The notes below the pieces were generated by a model. That model saw nothing but the letters and a program-made list of their open reading frames with translations, was not told where the DNA came from and searched no databases. From Corbicula japonica (taxonomy: Eukaryota > Mollusca > Bivalvia > Venerida > Cyrenidae), in NCBI GenBank assembly GCA_038501625.1, contig JAZAYU010000012.1, positions 5,952,001 through 6,016,000 of the forward strand: a DNA stretch of 64,000 nt, in the 5' to 3' direction. The stretch's first letter is position 1, and each line of letters begins with the position of its first letter. The position numbers and the translations under genes are program-made. Positions 11,501 through 21,140 of this stretch are shown here, piece after piece.

Positions 11501-14500
11501 TGATAATGTAGGTAAATATGTTGTCTTTGATTAGTGAATGTACCTAATCATGTTGGTAACTGCTTTCCCTGATTAGTGTACTTATCCGATCATGTAGGTA
11601 AATGTGCTGTTCCTGATAAGTGCACGTACCTGATCATGTAGGTAACTGTGCTTTCCCTGTTACGTGTACACACCTGATCATGTAGGTAACTGTGCTTTCC
11701 CTGTTACGTGTACACACCTGATCATGTAGGTAACTGTGCTTTCCCTGTTACGTGTACACACCTGATCATGTAGGTAACTGTGCTTTCCCTGTTACGTGTA
11801 CATACCTGATCATGTAGGTAACTGTGCTTTCCCTGTTACGTGTACATACCTGATCATGTAGGTAACTGTGCTTTCCCTGTTACGTGTACATACCTGATCA
11901 TGTAGGTAACTGTGCTTTCCCTGTTACATGTACATACCTGATCATGTAGGTAACTGTACTTTCCCTGTTACGTGTACATACCTGATCATGTAGGTAACTG
12001 TGCTATCCATGATAAGTGTTCGTACCTGATCATGTAGGTAACTGTACTGTCTCTATGTAACCTCAGCATCTTGTTTACCATCATTATGTTGTGGATAGAC
12101 GCCTTTTTCTCATTAGGGAAGTAGATATCGGGCACCCATACTTTGTCCATGTTCTGTGCATCAAAGTCCAAATGTTCGAACATTTCAGTCTGTCCGTACG
12201 GGATACCTTTTATCAGCTTAGGATTCTTCCAAGACAGTGTTATACCGAGATCGAGAGTGAAATCCTGGAAAATGACACTATAGTCCCGAGAAAACTGAAT
12301 TCATATAGTTTGAGGTTATATTCTTTCAAATAAAATATAATGAGATTTATTATACTCTTAGCACAACTATTTGTGCACAACAAGGACTTTTCTATATATG
12401 CGACGTCGTAAAGGGCAGACAAATATAAAAAGTCAGTATGATAATGGGTCTATGCTTGCCGTCGAATTATTGAGACTAATTATACTCTAAACTTTCTTTG
12501 TTTTAGTATCCTTAGATTTGAAACAGCAATTAATGCCTTTAAATTTGTCAATATCACATTCGCTTTAATGATAATATCACTCACACAATAATTATAAAAC
12601 TATGCACAATCATGACTCAGAGAACATTAAATAACGTTTTAACAGACCCAGGAACGAACACATACTTACAAAATATAAATAAACACAAAAACATTTATCT
12701 AGCGAGATTTACCATTTCGGATTCCCGTATGGAGTCTATCCGGTGTATATTAAGGAAACAATTGATAAGTGTTGGCTCGTCTGAAACATATGTGTAGAAA
12801 TTATAATATTTGTAGATATTTACATATGTGTAGAAATTAACATATTTGTATAAATTATAAAAAAATAAGTTAGAAGTACAAAAATATAACCAGGACATAA
12901 GATACAAGAGTTAGAATAGAGACCAGTCGCAGATATCAAGCATCTGATTGGTTGAAAGTGAGACAAGTCTATAAAAGGACCAATCAAATGCCTTTTGACC
13001 TTGTGAAATAGGCCTGTGATCTTGGGCAAAGGTGGATAATCGCATATCTTTTTAAAATAAGATGGCGCACACCAGGAAAAATAAAAATGTGTTGTTGTTT
13101 TTTTTCAAACAGCTAACGTCAGTTTTTTAAATAAAGTTATAAAGTTAAGAAGACGATATTGCGAGATGAATTTTGCCGTTAAATTTAATGCATAAGAAAA
13201 TTGTAGATAATTTTAAATCTTTTCCAATTATAGTAACAACTGGAATGTCGCAAAATTTCATCTAAGGCACTCTTTCCGGTGTGTTTGCACTGGTTTTCTA
13301 CCAAAATCGCGCAATCAAAGTCGCCTTAAAAAATCAAAATATCTCACATTAAGCGCCAAACTGTCTGGAAGTGCTATACATCTCGATAACTTCAAAAGGA
13401 AATAACATTTTATGTAGGCCGCATTCCACAAATAGATCTTTTATAGCTTTCACTGATAGAAGTCTCAATAGCCTTCATTTAATTTGTTTATAAATAATAA
13501 TGTAATATGTTTACGTGGTTGTTGTTGTTGATTTTAAGTCTAAGACTTTGAAAATCTACAGTTCAACCTGTGCTTAAGACCACTTGTAATCAAAAACCGT
13601 CTGTGAATAAAGTGCATATTTTTGTCCCGCTGAACAAATTCATCCGTGAACAAAGACCACCTGTACTTAATGACCACTTTTGGGTTTTCCCCTGAGTGTT
13701 TTTAGGACAAGAATGACTGTAATAAAAATGGCGAATTTCATTATATGGCGATGAATTCTTCAGTATACATGAAGAATAAAGTGCATTTCAAGTAAGTATC
13801 ATAAGTTGGCGTCGAGTTCCCGTGAGAACACGAAAATTGCAGCGACCTTTTCAGAACAGAGCAACCTTCCTTCAAGGGGAAACCCCCAAAAGTGGTCTTA
13901 AAGTGCAGGTAGTCTTTATTTACATGAGTAAATCAGTTAGTGTGACAAATAAAATGTGGTATTTATTCACAGTTAGTCTTTGTTTACAGGTGTTCTTTAG
14001 CACAGTTTGGCTGTGTTTGACTGTCTTTAATGGTCTCGGAGATCCATAACGACTAGAGTTGATAATCAACATTCTTATATGAAAAGTGAGTTCTAGGGGA
14101 CAATTTATGACCGATAGAATCGTAATTGAGCGGTGAGTTATAGGGGACAATTTATGACCGATAGAATCGTAATTGAGCGGTGGGTTCTTGGGGACAATTT
14201 ATGACCGATATAATCGTAACTGAGCGGTGAGTTCTATGGGACAATTTATGACCGATAGAATCGTAATTGAGCGGTGAGTTCTTGGGACAATTTATGACCG
14301 ATATAATTGTAACTGAGCGGTGAGTTCTAGGGGACAATTTATGACCGATAGAATCGTAATTGAGCGGTGAGTTCTAGGGACAATTTATGACCGATATAAT
14401 CGTAACTGAGCGGTGAGTTCTAGGGGACAATTTATGACCGATAGAATCGTAATTGAGCGGTGAGTTCTAGGGACAATTTATAACCGATATAATCGTAACT

Positions 14501-16223
14501 GAGCGGTGAGTTCTAGGGGACAATTTATGACCGATAGAATCGTAATTGAGCGGCGAGTTCTTGGGGACAATTTATGACCGATAGAATCGTAATAGAGCGG
14601 GGGGTTCTAGGGGACAATTTATCACCGATATAATCGTAACTGAGCAGTGAGTTCTAGGGGACAATTTATGACCGATAGAATCGTAATTGATCGGTGAGTT
14701 CTAGGGGACAATTTATGACCGATAGAATCGTAATTAAGCGGCGAATTCTAGGGGACAATTTATGACCGATAGAATCGTAATTGAGCGGTGAGTTCTAGGG
14801 GTTCCATAGCCAACAGAAACACTTACCGGTATCATAGTTAGGTGGAGAGTTCTCCGGGACCATCTCTTTGAACAGCGACAGGAAAGTTGATCTATAGGGA
14901 GAAGAAAAGGTTAAGTTTGCAAAAGACAGTAACGTTTTAAAACTAACCGGAAAAAATTATGTAAATTGTAAGCAGGATCATTAGCGCTACCTGCCTGTGG
15001 TGCGATGTTAGCAATTTTCAATAACACCACCAACCAGCGGTGTGCTCTTAGCACTTCTAAAAGCAGTATCAGTCAGCGGTGTGCTGTAAGCAAGTTCCAA
15101 AGCAGTAACAGTCAGCGGTGTGCTGTAAGCAAGTAAGCAAGTTCAAAAGCAGTAAAAGTCAGCGGTGTGCTGTAAGCAAGTAAGCAAGTTCAAAAGCAGT
15201 AACAGTCAGCGGTGTGCTGTAAGCAAGTAAGCAAGTTCAAAAGCAGTAACAGTCAGCGGTGTGCTGTAAGCAAGTAAGCAAGTTCAAAAGCAGTAACAGT
15301 CAGCGGTGTGCTGTAAGCAAGTAAGCAAGTTCAAAAGCAGTAACAGTCAGCGGTGTGCTGTAAGCAAGTTCAAAAGCAGTAACAGCCAGCGGTGTGTTGT
15401 AAGCAAATTTAATAGGAAGACTAGCAAGTGGTATTTAATTGCTAACCATTCCCCATTTACAATCTGATATTAGCGTTAAATGCTCTTTAATCTTCTAACG
15501 AGGTTAAGAAGAAAAATAATGACAGACAATTTTTGTATGTTTATACCGTAGATCAAAATAAGAACTATATTCAAATAATGAAATAATACAAAGTAATATA
15601 AAACTACTTGAACCTATAGCCGCCTAGATGGTTACCAGGCTACCCACACACAGTCATATACCGAATGAAAATAATTCGCTGTGGTCTTCTAGTATTTTAC
15701 AGATGATGGCATTCAGGTCGGATGCTAGAGAGGAGGTTCGTTCGCGAGTCATAGGATAGTAACATTATTGCAACATTGTGGCGAAATTCCTCATGAAAAT
15801 TAAATAGTGGTGACCAAAAAAGGGTGGTCCGAGCAACCCCGCTGAACCCCCTCTGAATCCACACCTGCTCATTTCAATCAGCGTGCGAAGTGGAGAATCA
15901 ACATTCTTTGAGAGATCAACCAATATATTTGATCAGATTTTATCATTGTCCTTCATAGTTCTTTGAACTAAGATAACTTGGTCCTGTGTGGAAATCGCCA
16001 AGGCGCAACCGGAGTTGCCGTTTGTGGGGACAATCTTGGACACAATGTGAATCAATCCTACAACATCCTGATCAACAGAACCATACACAACCATTCGTCA
16101 AAAAGAAATTTAAGAATTTTAAAATGAACTAGGAAATACAATTTTTTTCACCTACCTCGTTTTCTCTTGTTGTCCATTAACCAAGTATGCATTTAAAAAT
16201 ATTAAGAAAACCACGTGATTCAT
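5417..16223 (-). CDS. Pentameric ligand-gated ion channel subunit 1, inhibitory (glycine receptor/GluCl) type
   Basis: Nine exons, in transcript order 16156-16223, 14827-14891, 12713-12780, 12026-12264, 9015-9097, 7640-7783, 7007-7243, 6529-6686, 5417-5590. They join in phase to a 411-residue protein, a normal length for the family. Landmarks in order: signal peptide MNHVVFLIFLNAYLVNG; extracellular domain with DSIRESEMDFT and VWVPDIYFPNEK (loop A region); Cys-loop with two cysteines 13 residues apart (CRMDLRKYPFDKQVC) followed by LESFGYTE; TM1; TM2 with VPGRVTLGVLSVLT; TM3; a short, charged cytoplasmic loop; TM4 (IVSRLMFPFAFGVFNMIYW); stop. Such subunits form plasma-membrane pentamers gated by a small transmitter. 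The proline and arginine at the inner end of TM2 point to anion selectivity; the ligand cannot be deduced. Introns 1, 2, 4 and 8 and the 3' flank all carry minisatellites. Exon borders are inferred from GT-AG signals and phase. Confidence 0.93.
5985..6470 (-). repeat. Minisatellite in intron 8 of channel gene 1
   Basis: About 16 imperfect units of 28-31 bp; on the + strand like CGGCACGCTTTTTCGTAGCA plus ACTCGTTA. It starts about 60 bases downstream of the exon 8 donor. It gives a lysine/arginine-rich spurious reading frame, which is not a gene. Confidence 0.85.
6529..6686 (-). CDS. Channel gene 1 exon 8: TM3 and start of cytoplasmic loop
   Basis: Acceptor TTCTAG, donor GTAAGT. Encodes VWMATCLVFVFAALTEFAVV followed by NVLSQKAPGRKFSLAKLF and a Glu/Lys-rich stretch. 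It begins with two bases completing the Asp codon of KAID. Confidence 0.94.
7007..7243 (-). CDS. Channel gene 1 exon 7: pre-TM1, TM1 and TM2
   Basis: Acceptor TTGCAG, donor GTAAGT. Encodes GNHSCLRADFHLVRNIGFYV, TM1 and the pore helix VPGRVTLGVLSVLTISTQSA, then LPRVSYTKAI. The usual P-A-R at the inner mouth of TM2 is P-G-R here. A single cysteine occurs in loop C (NHSC) without a visible partner. Confidence 0.95.
7640..7783 (-). CDS. Channel gene 1 exon 6: distal extracellular domain (loop B-C region)
   Basis: Acceptor TTTTTTAG, donor G|GTTGGT (weak). Encodes GYTESKLVLGWDYSDNLPIK and LRQFRLVDIEHTNFTRTHNI, with possible N-glycosylation sites. The phase fits both neighbours. Confidence 0.88.
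7935..8222 (+). repeat. Dispersed repeat with GTCCGTCCGTC block, in intron 5
   Basis: A block beginning TGTCCCCCTTCAAAGAAGCG, with CGTCGGTCCGTCCGTC, GAGTTGACATCCAGTCCTCA, CAAGGTCACAGTGACCTT and the end GGGGGGCATGACGTTTCAC. I recognise this kind of sequence as a common bivalve dispersed repeat (from memory, not searched). Confidence 0.65.
8575..8938. mobile_element. Family R1 copy 3, split or partial
   Basis: Left arm at 8575-8655 (AAGGTTATAAAACTACGAAT onward) and a right terminus TAGTTTTATGATCACGGGCA near 8914-8936. The stretch between is unrelated, including an AAGACCACC / GTGGTCTTA repeat fragment. It could be one copy with an insertion replacing the right arm, or two fragments. Confidence 0.5.
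9015..9097 (-). CDS. Channel gene 1 exon 5: Cys-loop
   Basis: Short 83-bp exon, acceptor ATTTCAG, donor GTACGT. Encodes ASVTLSC, then RMDLRKYPFDKQV, then CSILLES. The two cysteines are 13 residues apart, with the invariant P-F-D, the family hallmark. It was found by phase and motif. The paralogue has an exon of identical length and phase. Confidence 0.95.
9241..9388. mobile_element. Family R1 palindromic MITE, copy 4
   Basis: Fold-back element with arms starting TTTGCCCAAGATCATAAAAC, centre near 9318, and the right arm ending TTTATGATCTTCGGCA. It lies in intron 4 of channel gene 1. Confidence 0.85.
9410..11000 (-). repeat. Distal part of the exon-4-derived minisatellite (48-bp units)
   Basis: About 30 units, most of 48 bp; on the + strand around TGATTGATAAGTGTTGATTA plus a TAACAGTGCTGTCC part. 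Because 48 is a multiple of three and stops are rare, the minus strand reads as repeated RDSTVKYLINNQHLSI-like peptides. Exon 4 ends with HRDSTVTYMIR and then reads on into YEHLS, so the unit is a diverged copy of the exon end plus the first intron bases. These reading frames are not genes. Confidence 0.88.
11000..12025 (-). repeat. Proximal part of the exon-4-derived minisatellite (44-bp units with splice donors)
   Basis: About 22 units of mostly 44 bp, adjoining exon 4. On the minus strand most proximal units contain CAGTTACCTACATGATCAG followed by GTATGT or GTGTGT. The first 19 bases are identical to the last 19 bases of exon 4, and the GT sits exactly where the real donor sits. Units nearest the exon (11630-12025) are almost uniform; those farther away are more diverged. 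Confidence 0.92.
12026..12264 (-). CDS. Channel gene 1 exon 4: extracellular domain with WVPD motif
   Basis: Acceptor TTCCAG, donor AG|GTACGA. Encodes DFTLDLGITLSWKNPKLI, then VWVPDIYFPNEKKASIH and NKMLRLHRDSTVTYMIR. Its last ~29 bases are the source of the adjacent minisatellite, which offers many alternative donors just downstream. Using the first donor keeps the phase with exon 5 (AG|A GCG). Confidence 0.94.
12713..12780 (-). CDS. Channel gene 1 exon 3
   Basis: 68-bp exon, acceptor GTTTCAG, donor GTAAAT. Encodes DEPTLINCFLNIHRIDSIRE and SEM, the strand leading to the conserved S-I-x-E-x-x-M-D segment. The paralogue has a 68-bp exon with the same phase. Confidence 0.9.
12910..13030. mobile_element. 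Family R1 copy 5, degenerate
   Basis: Keeps GACCAGTCGCAGATATCAAG, CATCTGATTGGTTGAAA, an inverted CCAATCAAATGCC and the terminus TGATCTTGGGCAAAG. The arms are much diverged. Confidence 0.6.
13555..14045. repeat. Dispersed AAGACCAC/GTCTTTGTTTACAGG repeats in intron 2
   Basis: Two blocks (about 13560-13720 and 13840-14040) with AAGACCACTTG, AAAGTGGTCTTAAAG and AGTCTTTGTTTACAGGTG, related to the fragments near 1029-1170 and 8750-8910. Not coding. Confidence 0.5.
14078..14815 (-). repeat. Exon-2-derived minisatellite in intron 2
   Basis: About 16 units of 46-47 bp; on the + strand around GGACAATTTATGACCGATAG, AATCGTAATTGAGCGGTGAG and TTCTAGG. The array starts about 12 bases past the exon 2 donor. 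On the minus strand a unit reads AGAACTCACCGCTCAATTAC then GATTCTATCGGT; exon 2 ends AGAACTCTCCACCTAACTAT then GATACC|GGT. One frame gives NSPLNYDSIG against the exon's NSPPNYDT. Confidence 0.88.
14827..14891 (-). CDS. Channel gene 1 exon 2
   Basis: 65-bp exon, acceptor CCCTATAG, donor GTAAGT. Encodes STFLSLFKEMVPENSPPNYD, the N-terminal helix and the Asn-Tyr-Asp segment of the mature extracellular domain. Its 3' end is the seed of the neighbouring minisatellite. Confidence 0.88.
15040..15412. repeat. Minisatellite in intron 1 of channel gene 1
   Basis: Eight or so units of 39-47 bp; on the + strand GTCAGCGGTGTGCTGTAAGC followed by AAGTAAGCAAGTTCAAAAGC. Unlike the arrays after exons 2, 4 and 9, I see no match to the upstream exon. 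On the minus strand each unit contains a TTGCTTACAG acceptor-like sequence. Confidence 0.85.
15420..16155. other. Intron 1 sequence without recognised features
   Basis: No coding exon or clear repeat seen, apart from the donor of exon 1 at 16154-16155. Confidence 0.4.
16156..16223 (-). CDS. Channel gene 1 exon 1: start codon and signal peptide
   Basis: ATG at 16221-16223; donor AG|GTAGGT. Encodes MNHVVFLIFLNAYLVNGQQE and KT, a signal peptide with a hydrophobic core. Phase fits exon 2 (AG|A TCA). An in-frame upstream extension exists, but this methionine is the one right before the hydrophobic segment. Confidence 0.85.
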
Positions 16224-19204
16224 TTTATCCTTAAGTTGTAAGTAAGTTAGAAAAACATAAAATCTTCTCGTATGAACAACCAATTCCTGTAAACCGAATA
16301 TTTGTATTTTCCTCAAACATTCTACTAAACTTGATCGATCTAGCAAGAAATCTGCCGAAATTTTCTCAGATTATTGTATTTTAGGGTAGAACTATTGGTA
16401 CGCCTGCCAGACGAGGTAAACAGAACACAAATCACGTTCTTATTATTAATATAAAAGTCAATTCTCGTGCAGAGCAGAACGAAAGCTGCAAGTTAAAATT
16501 ATGGAACGCTTAATACGTTCAAATTGGAACTTTCATCACGAATCACATTAAATTTAAACAATAAACTTTTGATTATACTACAGACTCATTCATATTTAAA
16601 CCAAAATGGTCGCAAAATAAAGAGTTGTATTCATTAATTTAAACTCTTCATAAAAACTCTTCATTGGCGATCTCCGTGATATGAAGGATTTATGTTCACA
16701 GATCCTGTTTTGTTCCGCCCATTGTTTTCTCGTAGAGGGGTAAATCCATTCTTTTATCATGGAACCATACGCCGCTAAACATGAAGTTCCCTTTTATCTA
16801 TTCCAAAATAGGAAATTTTCGTCACTGTTTTACAATCATTACGATAGTCTTACGCCATTCATAAATCAATTTTTACGTTTCTACTTTTATCATTTAAACC
16901 ATGTTGTTGACGAAAATTTTGTTGTTTATTGTATTTAAATTTGTTTTGAGCGAGAAGGTTATATAATAAAACTTTTAAGGAACATAATTATTGTGTGCAG
17001 TCTGTAGCTTCATATTTTTTTGACCGTTGCGTGATGTTGTTTACACACATAACTCGAGAGATACGAACCTACAGACTGCATACTGTTATAATATTCCATT
17101 TAAAGTTTTAATGATTAGTTCTCTGTCCTCATAATGCGTGGGGAGACATGTTGATGTTGACCAGCCGTCCGTCCGTCCGTCTGTCTGTCTGTCTGTTTAT
17201 TTGACGTACAACGTTGCATGCATGTTTTAAAAGCATCTTTACTGAACTGCGATTTTAAAATAAACCTATATGGAAATGACTTTATTTTAAGTTACTTCAA
17301 AGAAATAAAATGAAGAATACAGTTTCATGAACGCTAGCTAATGATATTTCATGTAATTATGTAAGAGAGTATGAGGGTAATCTTGACCTTACGACCTGTG
17401 TTGCCATATCATAATTGGATACTGAAACTGGCACTAAATCAAACAGTTTAGACCTAAATGCTGCCAAATAAGGTTAACAGTTCCGAAACAAGTCATTTAT
17501 AACATTAACTTTCTAATAAGGCTGTAGAGTTTTGTTTTGAATATGACTCACAGGGACTGTTACATATGTAACATACATATAAGGCGACAAAACGCTACAT
17601 AAAAGCCAGAAACGTCTTTTAAGAGATCATTGTTTACAGAAAAATGGAATATAGTGCGGTGAGATAGCTGCATTTTAGCAACTTTATCATTAAACTTGAT
17701 TTGTGATAGATTTCTTGGAAATAAAAATATCTTGGCGCGTTGCTAGGCAACATTTATCTATTTGCATTATTTGAATTAATTTCTTATGCAAACGTTATAG
17801 GCAGGGTCCTAGTAGGGGCTACCGTGCACCCCCTCCCTGACTTTTTTTATTACTGTCGAACTTTGGATTAAACTCAAGGCCTTCGCATGTGAAGGAAGTA
17901 TCATATTCGTTAAGGCGTAATTCAGATGATTCTTTTGCATTTAAACATAATTATTTTATTACAAAAATTGAAAAAAGAACTTAAAATAACATAACTTAAC
18001 ATAACATAAAATAACCTAAAGTTTATTTTCTGACTTAAGCAAACAAGCTCATCGTCATAAACACATAACCTCATTTGCTGCAAGGGGAAGTTAACACAGT
18101 GAAAATGTTTAAAAACATAAAGCCTTCTTGAATACCAAAATGTTTGTAGTTTACAGAGTGGATTAACCTTATTTCAAGCTGTGTATAAATTGTTTGGGTA
18201 ATTGTTAATATGACCCTTCTAGATTATCACCCTCTGGTAAAAAATATTCCCTAATTAATTTGAATACCATCGGAATAATTATTAAGCAAGCTTTGTATTT
18301 GTAGTACCTTTGGTATTATGCTCAAATTTATAATAACACGACCGCCGCACCCTCGACCACACCGCAGAACCCATATCCTCGAAAAAGAAAACGTTACCGA
18401 ACACATTCCAGAAGCCAAATCAGCTTGCTTAAAAGTTTCTGATAAAAAAAAGGAGATTGGTTTAATAAACATGAACCATCTAACCAGTAAACAACTTCAG
18501 CCCCACCCCTTGTTCATTTTATCATTTAGTTTTACTACTTGAATCTCGAAAAGGACGAGATAAAATCGCATAACAAAATTTTTTCTCAGAAATACCTTGT
18601 TGCAGGAGTGATTTTAAACTGCGATTGTATGCTATTTTGTTTTAAAATTAATTCTGGGTAACGGCTAAAAAAATTGCAAAAGATTTTCCTTAATTTGTGG
18701 TAACGATAACCCTGTTGTTGTTTTTTTTTAAAGATTTTTTATGTTTTGCAAGAATAAGGTTCATTAAAATCTTGAACATTATTACAATTATTACAAGCTA
18801 TTAAAAGCGAACAATCAGAGAAATAAAAAATAGATGAAAAATAATTATGTTGCACGATAGACATTACTATCTAAAATGGAAAATTTACGATATAAAAATT
18901 AAAACAACATTTTCTATCTTATTTTAGTAGTGACGAATCCATTTCAAATGGATAGATTTAAGTCAAGAAAGTAAACTTGCCTTTCTGAAGTGTTTGCTTT
19001 ATTAGATTGGAGTTTTTAAGGATATGTTTTGTTAACCTGAGATTTTAAAAAGTTATTATCTATATTTAACAAATAATCAAGGTACCTCGATGTGTTGAGT
19101 TTATTTATTATAATTATCCAACCCTTTTAACAGCCCTCTTAGTTCCAAACCATTGAGTGCAACGAAGTTCGTAGTCATTATGAATTACTGCTGAAGCTGG
19201 CAAA
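16224..19204. other. Intergenic region between channel gene 1 and the C1q pair
   Basis: Head-to-head interval (genes diverge), so it should contain the promoters of both. No promoter motif could be assigned. It holds a GTCCGTCCGTCCGTCTGTC tract at 17168-17200 and a possible fragment of family R3 near 16670-16790. The remainder is AT-rich without a convincing gene. Confidence 0.5.
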
Positions 19205-19696
19205 ATGTCGTTTGTAACTCCGCTCAAAATTGTGTTTTGTGTGTTTGTTATGATTCGTTTTATGAACAGCTGGTGTTCAACTGATGAGACTACTGTCTGT
19301 TCAAAGTTTCATTATGAAGAACAATTACTAGAGAAAATGATACGGATGGAGTTTAAGGTTGAACGAATGGAAAGTGAGATCAAGAAAACTCAAGCGGACA
19401 TGATTGCAACCTTAGGGGAAATGACTGCTCAAATGGAACGCTTTGCTGACGCCTATAAAGAACTTTCTGGAAATGTTTCAAAAACTCAAGAGAAAAACAA
19501 TGCAGATCTAGAAGCTTTTCAAAACAATTCAAAAATTGATATGAACGTATTCAAACAGGAGCTTAAGAAAGAAATTGAAGAGAAGAAAACTGAAGTAGAC
19601 AGCTATCAAGAGAATGCTATCGCAGAAGTTAACCTGAAAATAAGCAACATAACGAATACAGTCGACCAAGAATCAAAGATATGGAACAGCTAGAAG
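19205..19696 (+). CDS. C1q copy 1 exon 1 (signal peptide, coiled coil)
   Basis: Length 492 bases. It would need to leave remainder 1 modulo 3 to join exon 2, but leaves 0, in agreement with a one-base loss. The donor is AAG|GTAATT. Confidence 0.8.
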
Positions 19697-20200
19697 GTAA
19701 TTTAATTAGCCAATGAAAGTGTTTATAAATGTTTCGAAACGCTGGTATTATTATTATTATTTCAAGTGTACTCTAGAGAAAACGAGTAAAACTTTTGATT
19801 CCCCAACATTTTTGTCACCGATGTGGCCACTTATTTTAGCGTTATCTGCACAATCTTTTGGTGATGCTATGATAGCATTGTTATAGTAGCATATAATCGA
19901 TTTGGTGTCGGTATGCGAGTCGGCCATGGTCGGAACCACTGAGTCTGTCTCATTTAAAAAAAAGAGCTTTTTTGTACTATTTGGTTACCATAGAAAGTCT
20001 TACATTGCAAATAACGTATCGGTGACCGTGTGAAACCCGTTTCTAACTGTGAGTTAGTTCCCAACGGATCTTTTTCTTTTATTTATAGTTCCCAATCAGC
20101 ATTAATTTGCTATGTACACACTTATAAATTTCGTTCAGGATTTGCAGTTAATAAGAAAAAACAACATGTTAACTTATACCAATATTGTTTCTTTTGCAAG

Positions 20201-20631
20201 TGAAACTGGGAAATCCAACAGTTGCATTCAATGTTCACTCCCCGAAAAACACCCGTATTGGAACTGGCGAAGTTATCGTGTTCACGGCTACCATCCTAAA
20301 CAAAGGTGATTGCTACAACACGACGATCGGAAAGTTCAGCGCATCCATGACGGGACTCTGTTATTTCTCCGCTCATGTTTGTAATGTTGCTGGCATGTCC
20401 GTTCACTACGGCATCTACGTTAATGACAAGTTGGTTGCAGTGAGCTCTCAACGGGAGGATACAGATTCAAGCTGCGGGTCCGTGTCAGCAGTTTCCATGG
20501 TGATGAAGGGAGAGCAGGTTTGGGTGCAGATCTTGTCAAACAGTAATCGACATTTTTCTTGGCATAATGGACCATCCATAAAAGATGATACTTACCGTTG
20601 GAATTCCTTTATTGGCGCGCTGTTGAATTAG
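20201..20631 (+). CDS. C1q copy 1 exon 2 (complete C1q domain)
   Basis: Acceptor TTTTGCAAG; stop codon at 20629-20631. The whole domain is open, with beta-strand landmarks intact and no nonsense codon. In the spliced frame it would start by completing a Val codon. Confidence 0.88.
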
Positions 20632-20696
20632 GAGTTGATTTTATATGGAACCTCTACCTTAGCGAGTTCCTCGGATTTTCTTATAATTATATATAT

Positions 20697-20702
20697 AATA
20701 AA
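20697..20702 (+). terminator. Candidate polyadenylation signal of C1q copy 1
   Basis: AATAAA, 66 bases after the stop codon. Confidence 0.6.
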
Positions 20703-20983
20703 ATTTCTTGTGTAATCTTGCATAATATGACGGACAAGTTGCATAGTTTCATATAACTTACTCTACATTCAGGCAAATTTAGCTTATAAAGAAAAGTAAT
20801 ATATGCATATCAGGAATAGCCACAGTCAAACCGTTTATGGGTTGTATTTAACTAATTAGATAGAAATCTGGATCTCCTATTCAAAAAGATGAATGCTGGA
20901 GGAAATCTCTGATGTCAGTATCAACTGACTATTTGGTCAGACAACTTGTAGTATAAAGTGTGTTAAAAGTTAGGTTGGTAAAA

Positions 20984-21140
20984 TGTGAAATATGCATATC
21001 TGGAATCGCTACACTCACAAAACACATCCTCACCACGAAGCGAAAAATAAGAGAGGAAAAGAGAGCATATTGTTATATGTATGTCAATTAAATAAGACAC
21101 CACAAACAATTAACGAAAAAGAGAACCAAAAGTTAAAGTT
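20984..21140 (+). repeat. Dispersed repeat family R2, 5' half
   Basis: Begins GTGAAATATGCATATCTGGA and carries GAGGAAAAGAGAGCAT and ACACCACAAACAATTAACGA, shared with many copies further right in the window (for example 37316-37555, 55553-57195, 57310-58090, 59399-59612). Confidence 0.75.

Larger units (their letters stand above)
19205..20631 (+). pseudogene. Secreted coiled-coil/C1q-domain gene, copy 1, frameshifted
   Basis: Exons 19205-19696 and 20201-20631. Exon 1 encodes a signal peptide (IVFCVFVMIRFMNSWCSTDE region) and a long charged coiled coil. Exon 2 encodes a complete C1q domain, starting VKLGNPTVAFNVHSP, with GKFSASMTGLCYFSAHV, GIYVND, MKGEQVWVQI and the end FIGALLN. Such secreted C1q-like proteins are a greatly expanded bivalve family linked to pathogen recognition. 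Compared with copy 2, one base is missing near 19672, so the frame reaches TAG at 19691-19693 just before the donor. The predicted product is then a 162-residue coil without C1q. Copy 1 also lacks about 33 coil residues present in copy 2. A sequencing error or a living allele cannot be excluded. AATAAA follows at 20697. Confidence 0.8.

Noticed and set aside
4545..15412. Tandem arrays as CRISPR-like loci
   Set aside because: The context is a split animal gene, the units are contiguous without unique spacers, and no cas-like gene is present.
18251..18542. Overlapping frames on both strands as a gene
   Set aside because: No domain, no homologue recognised, and neither frame is favoured by splice signals.
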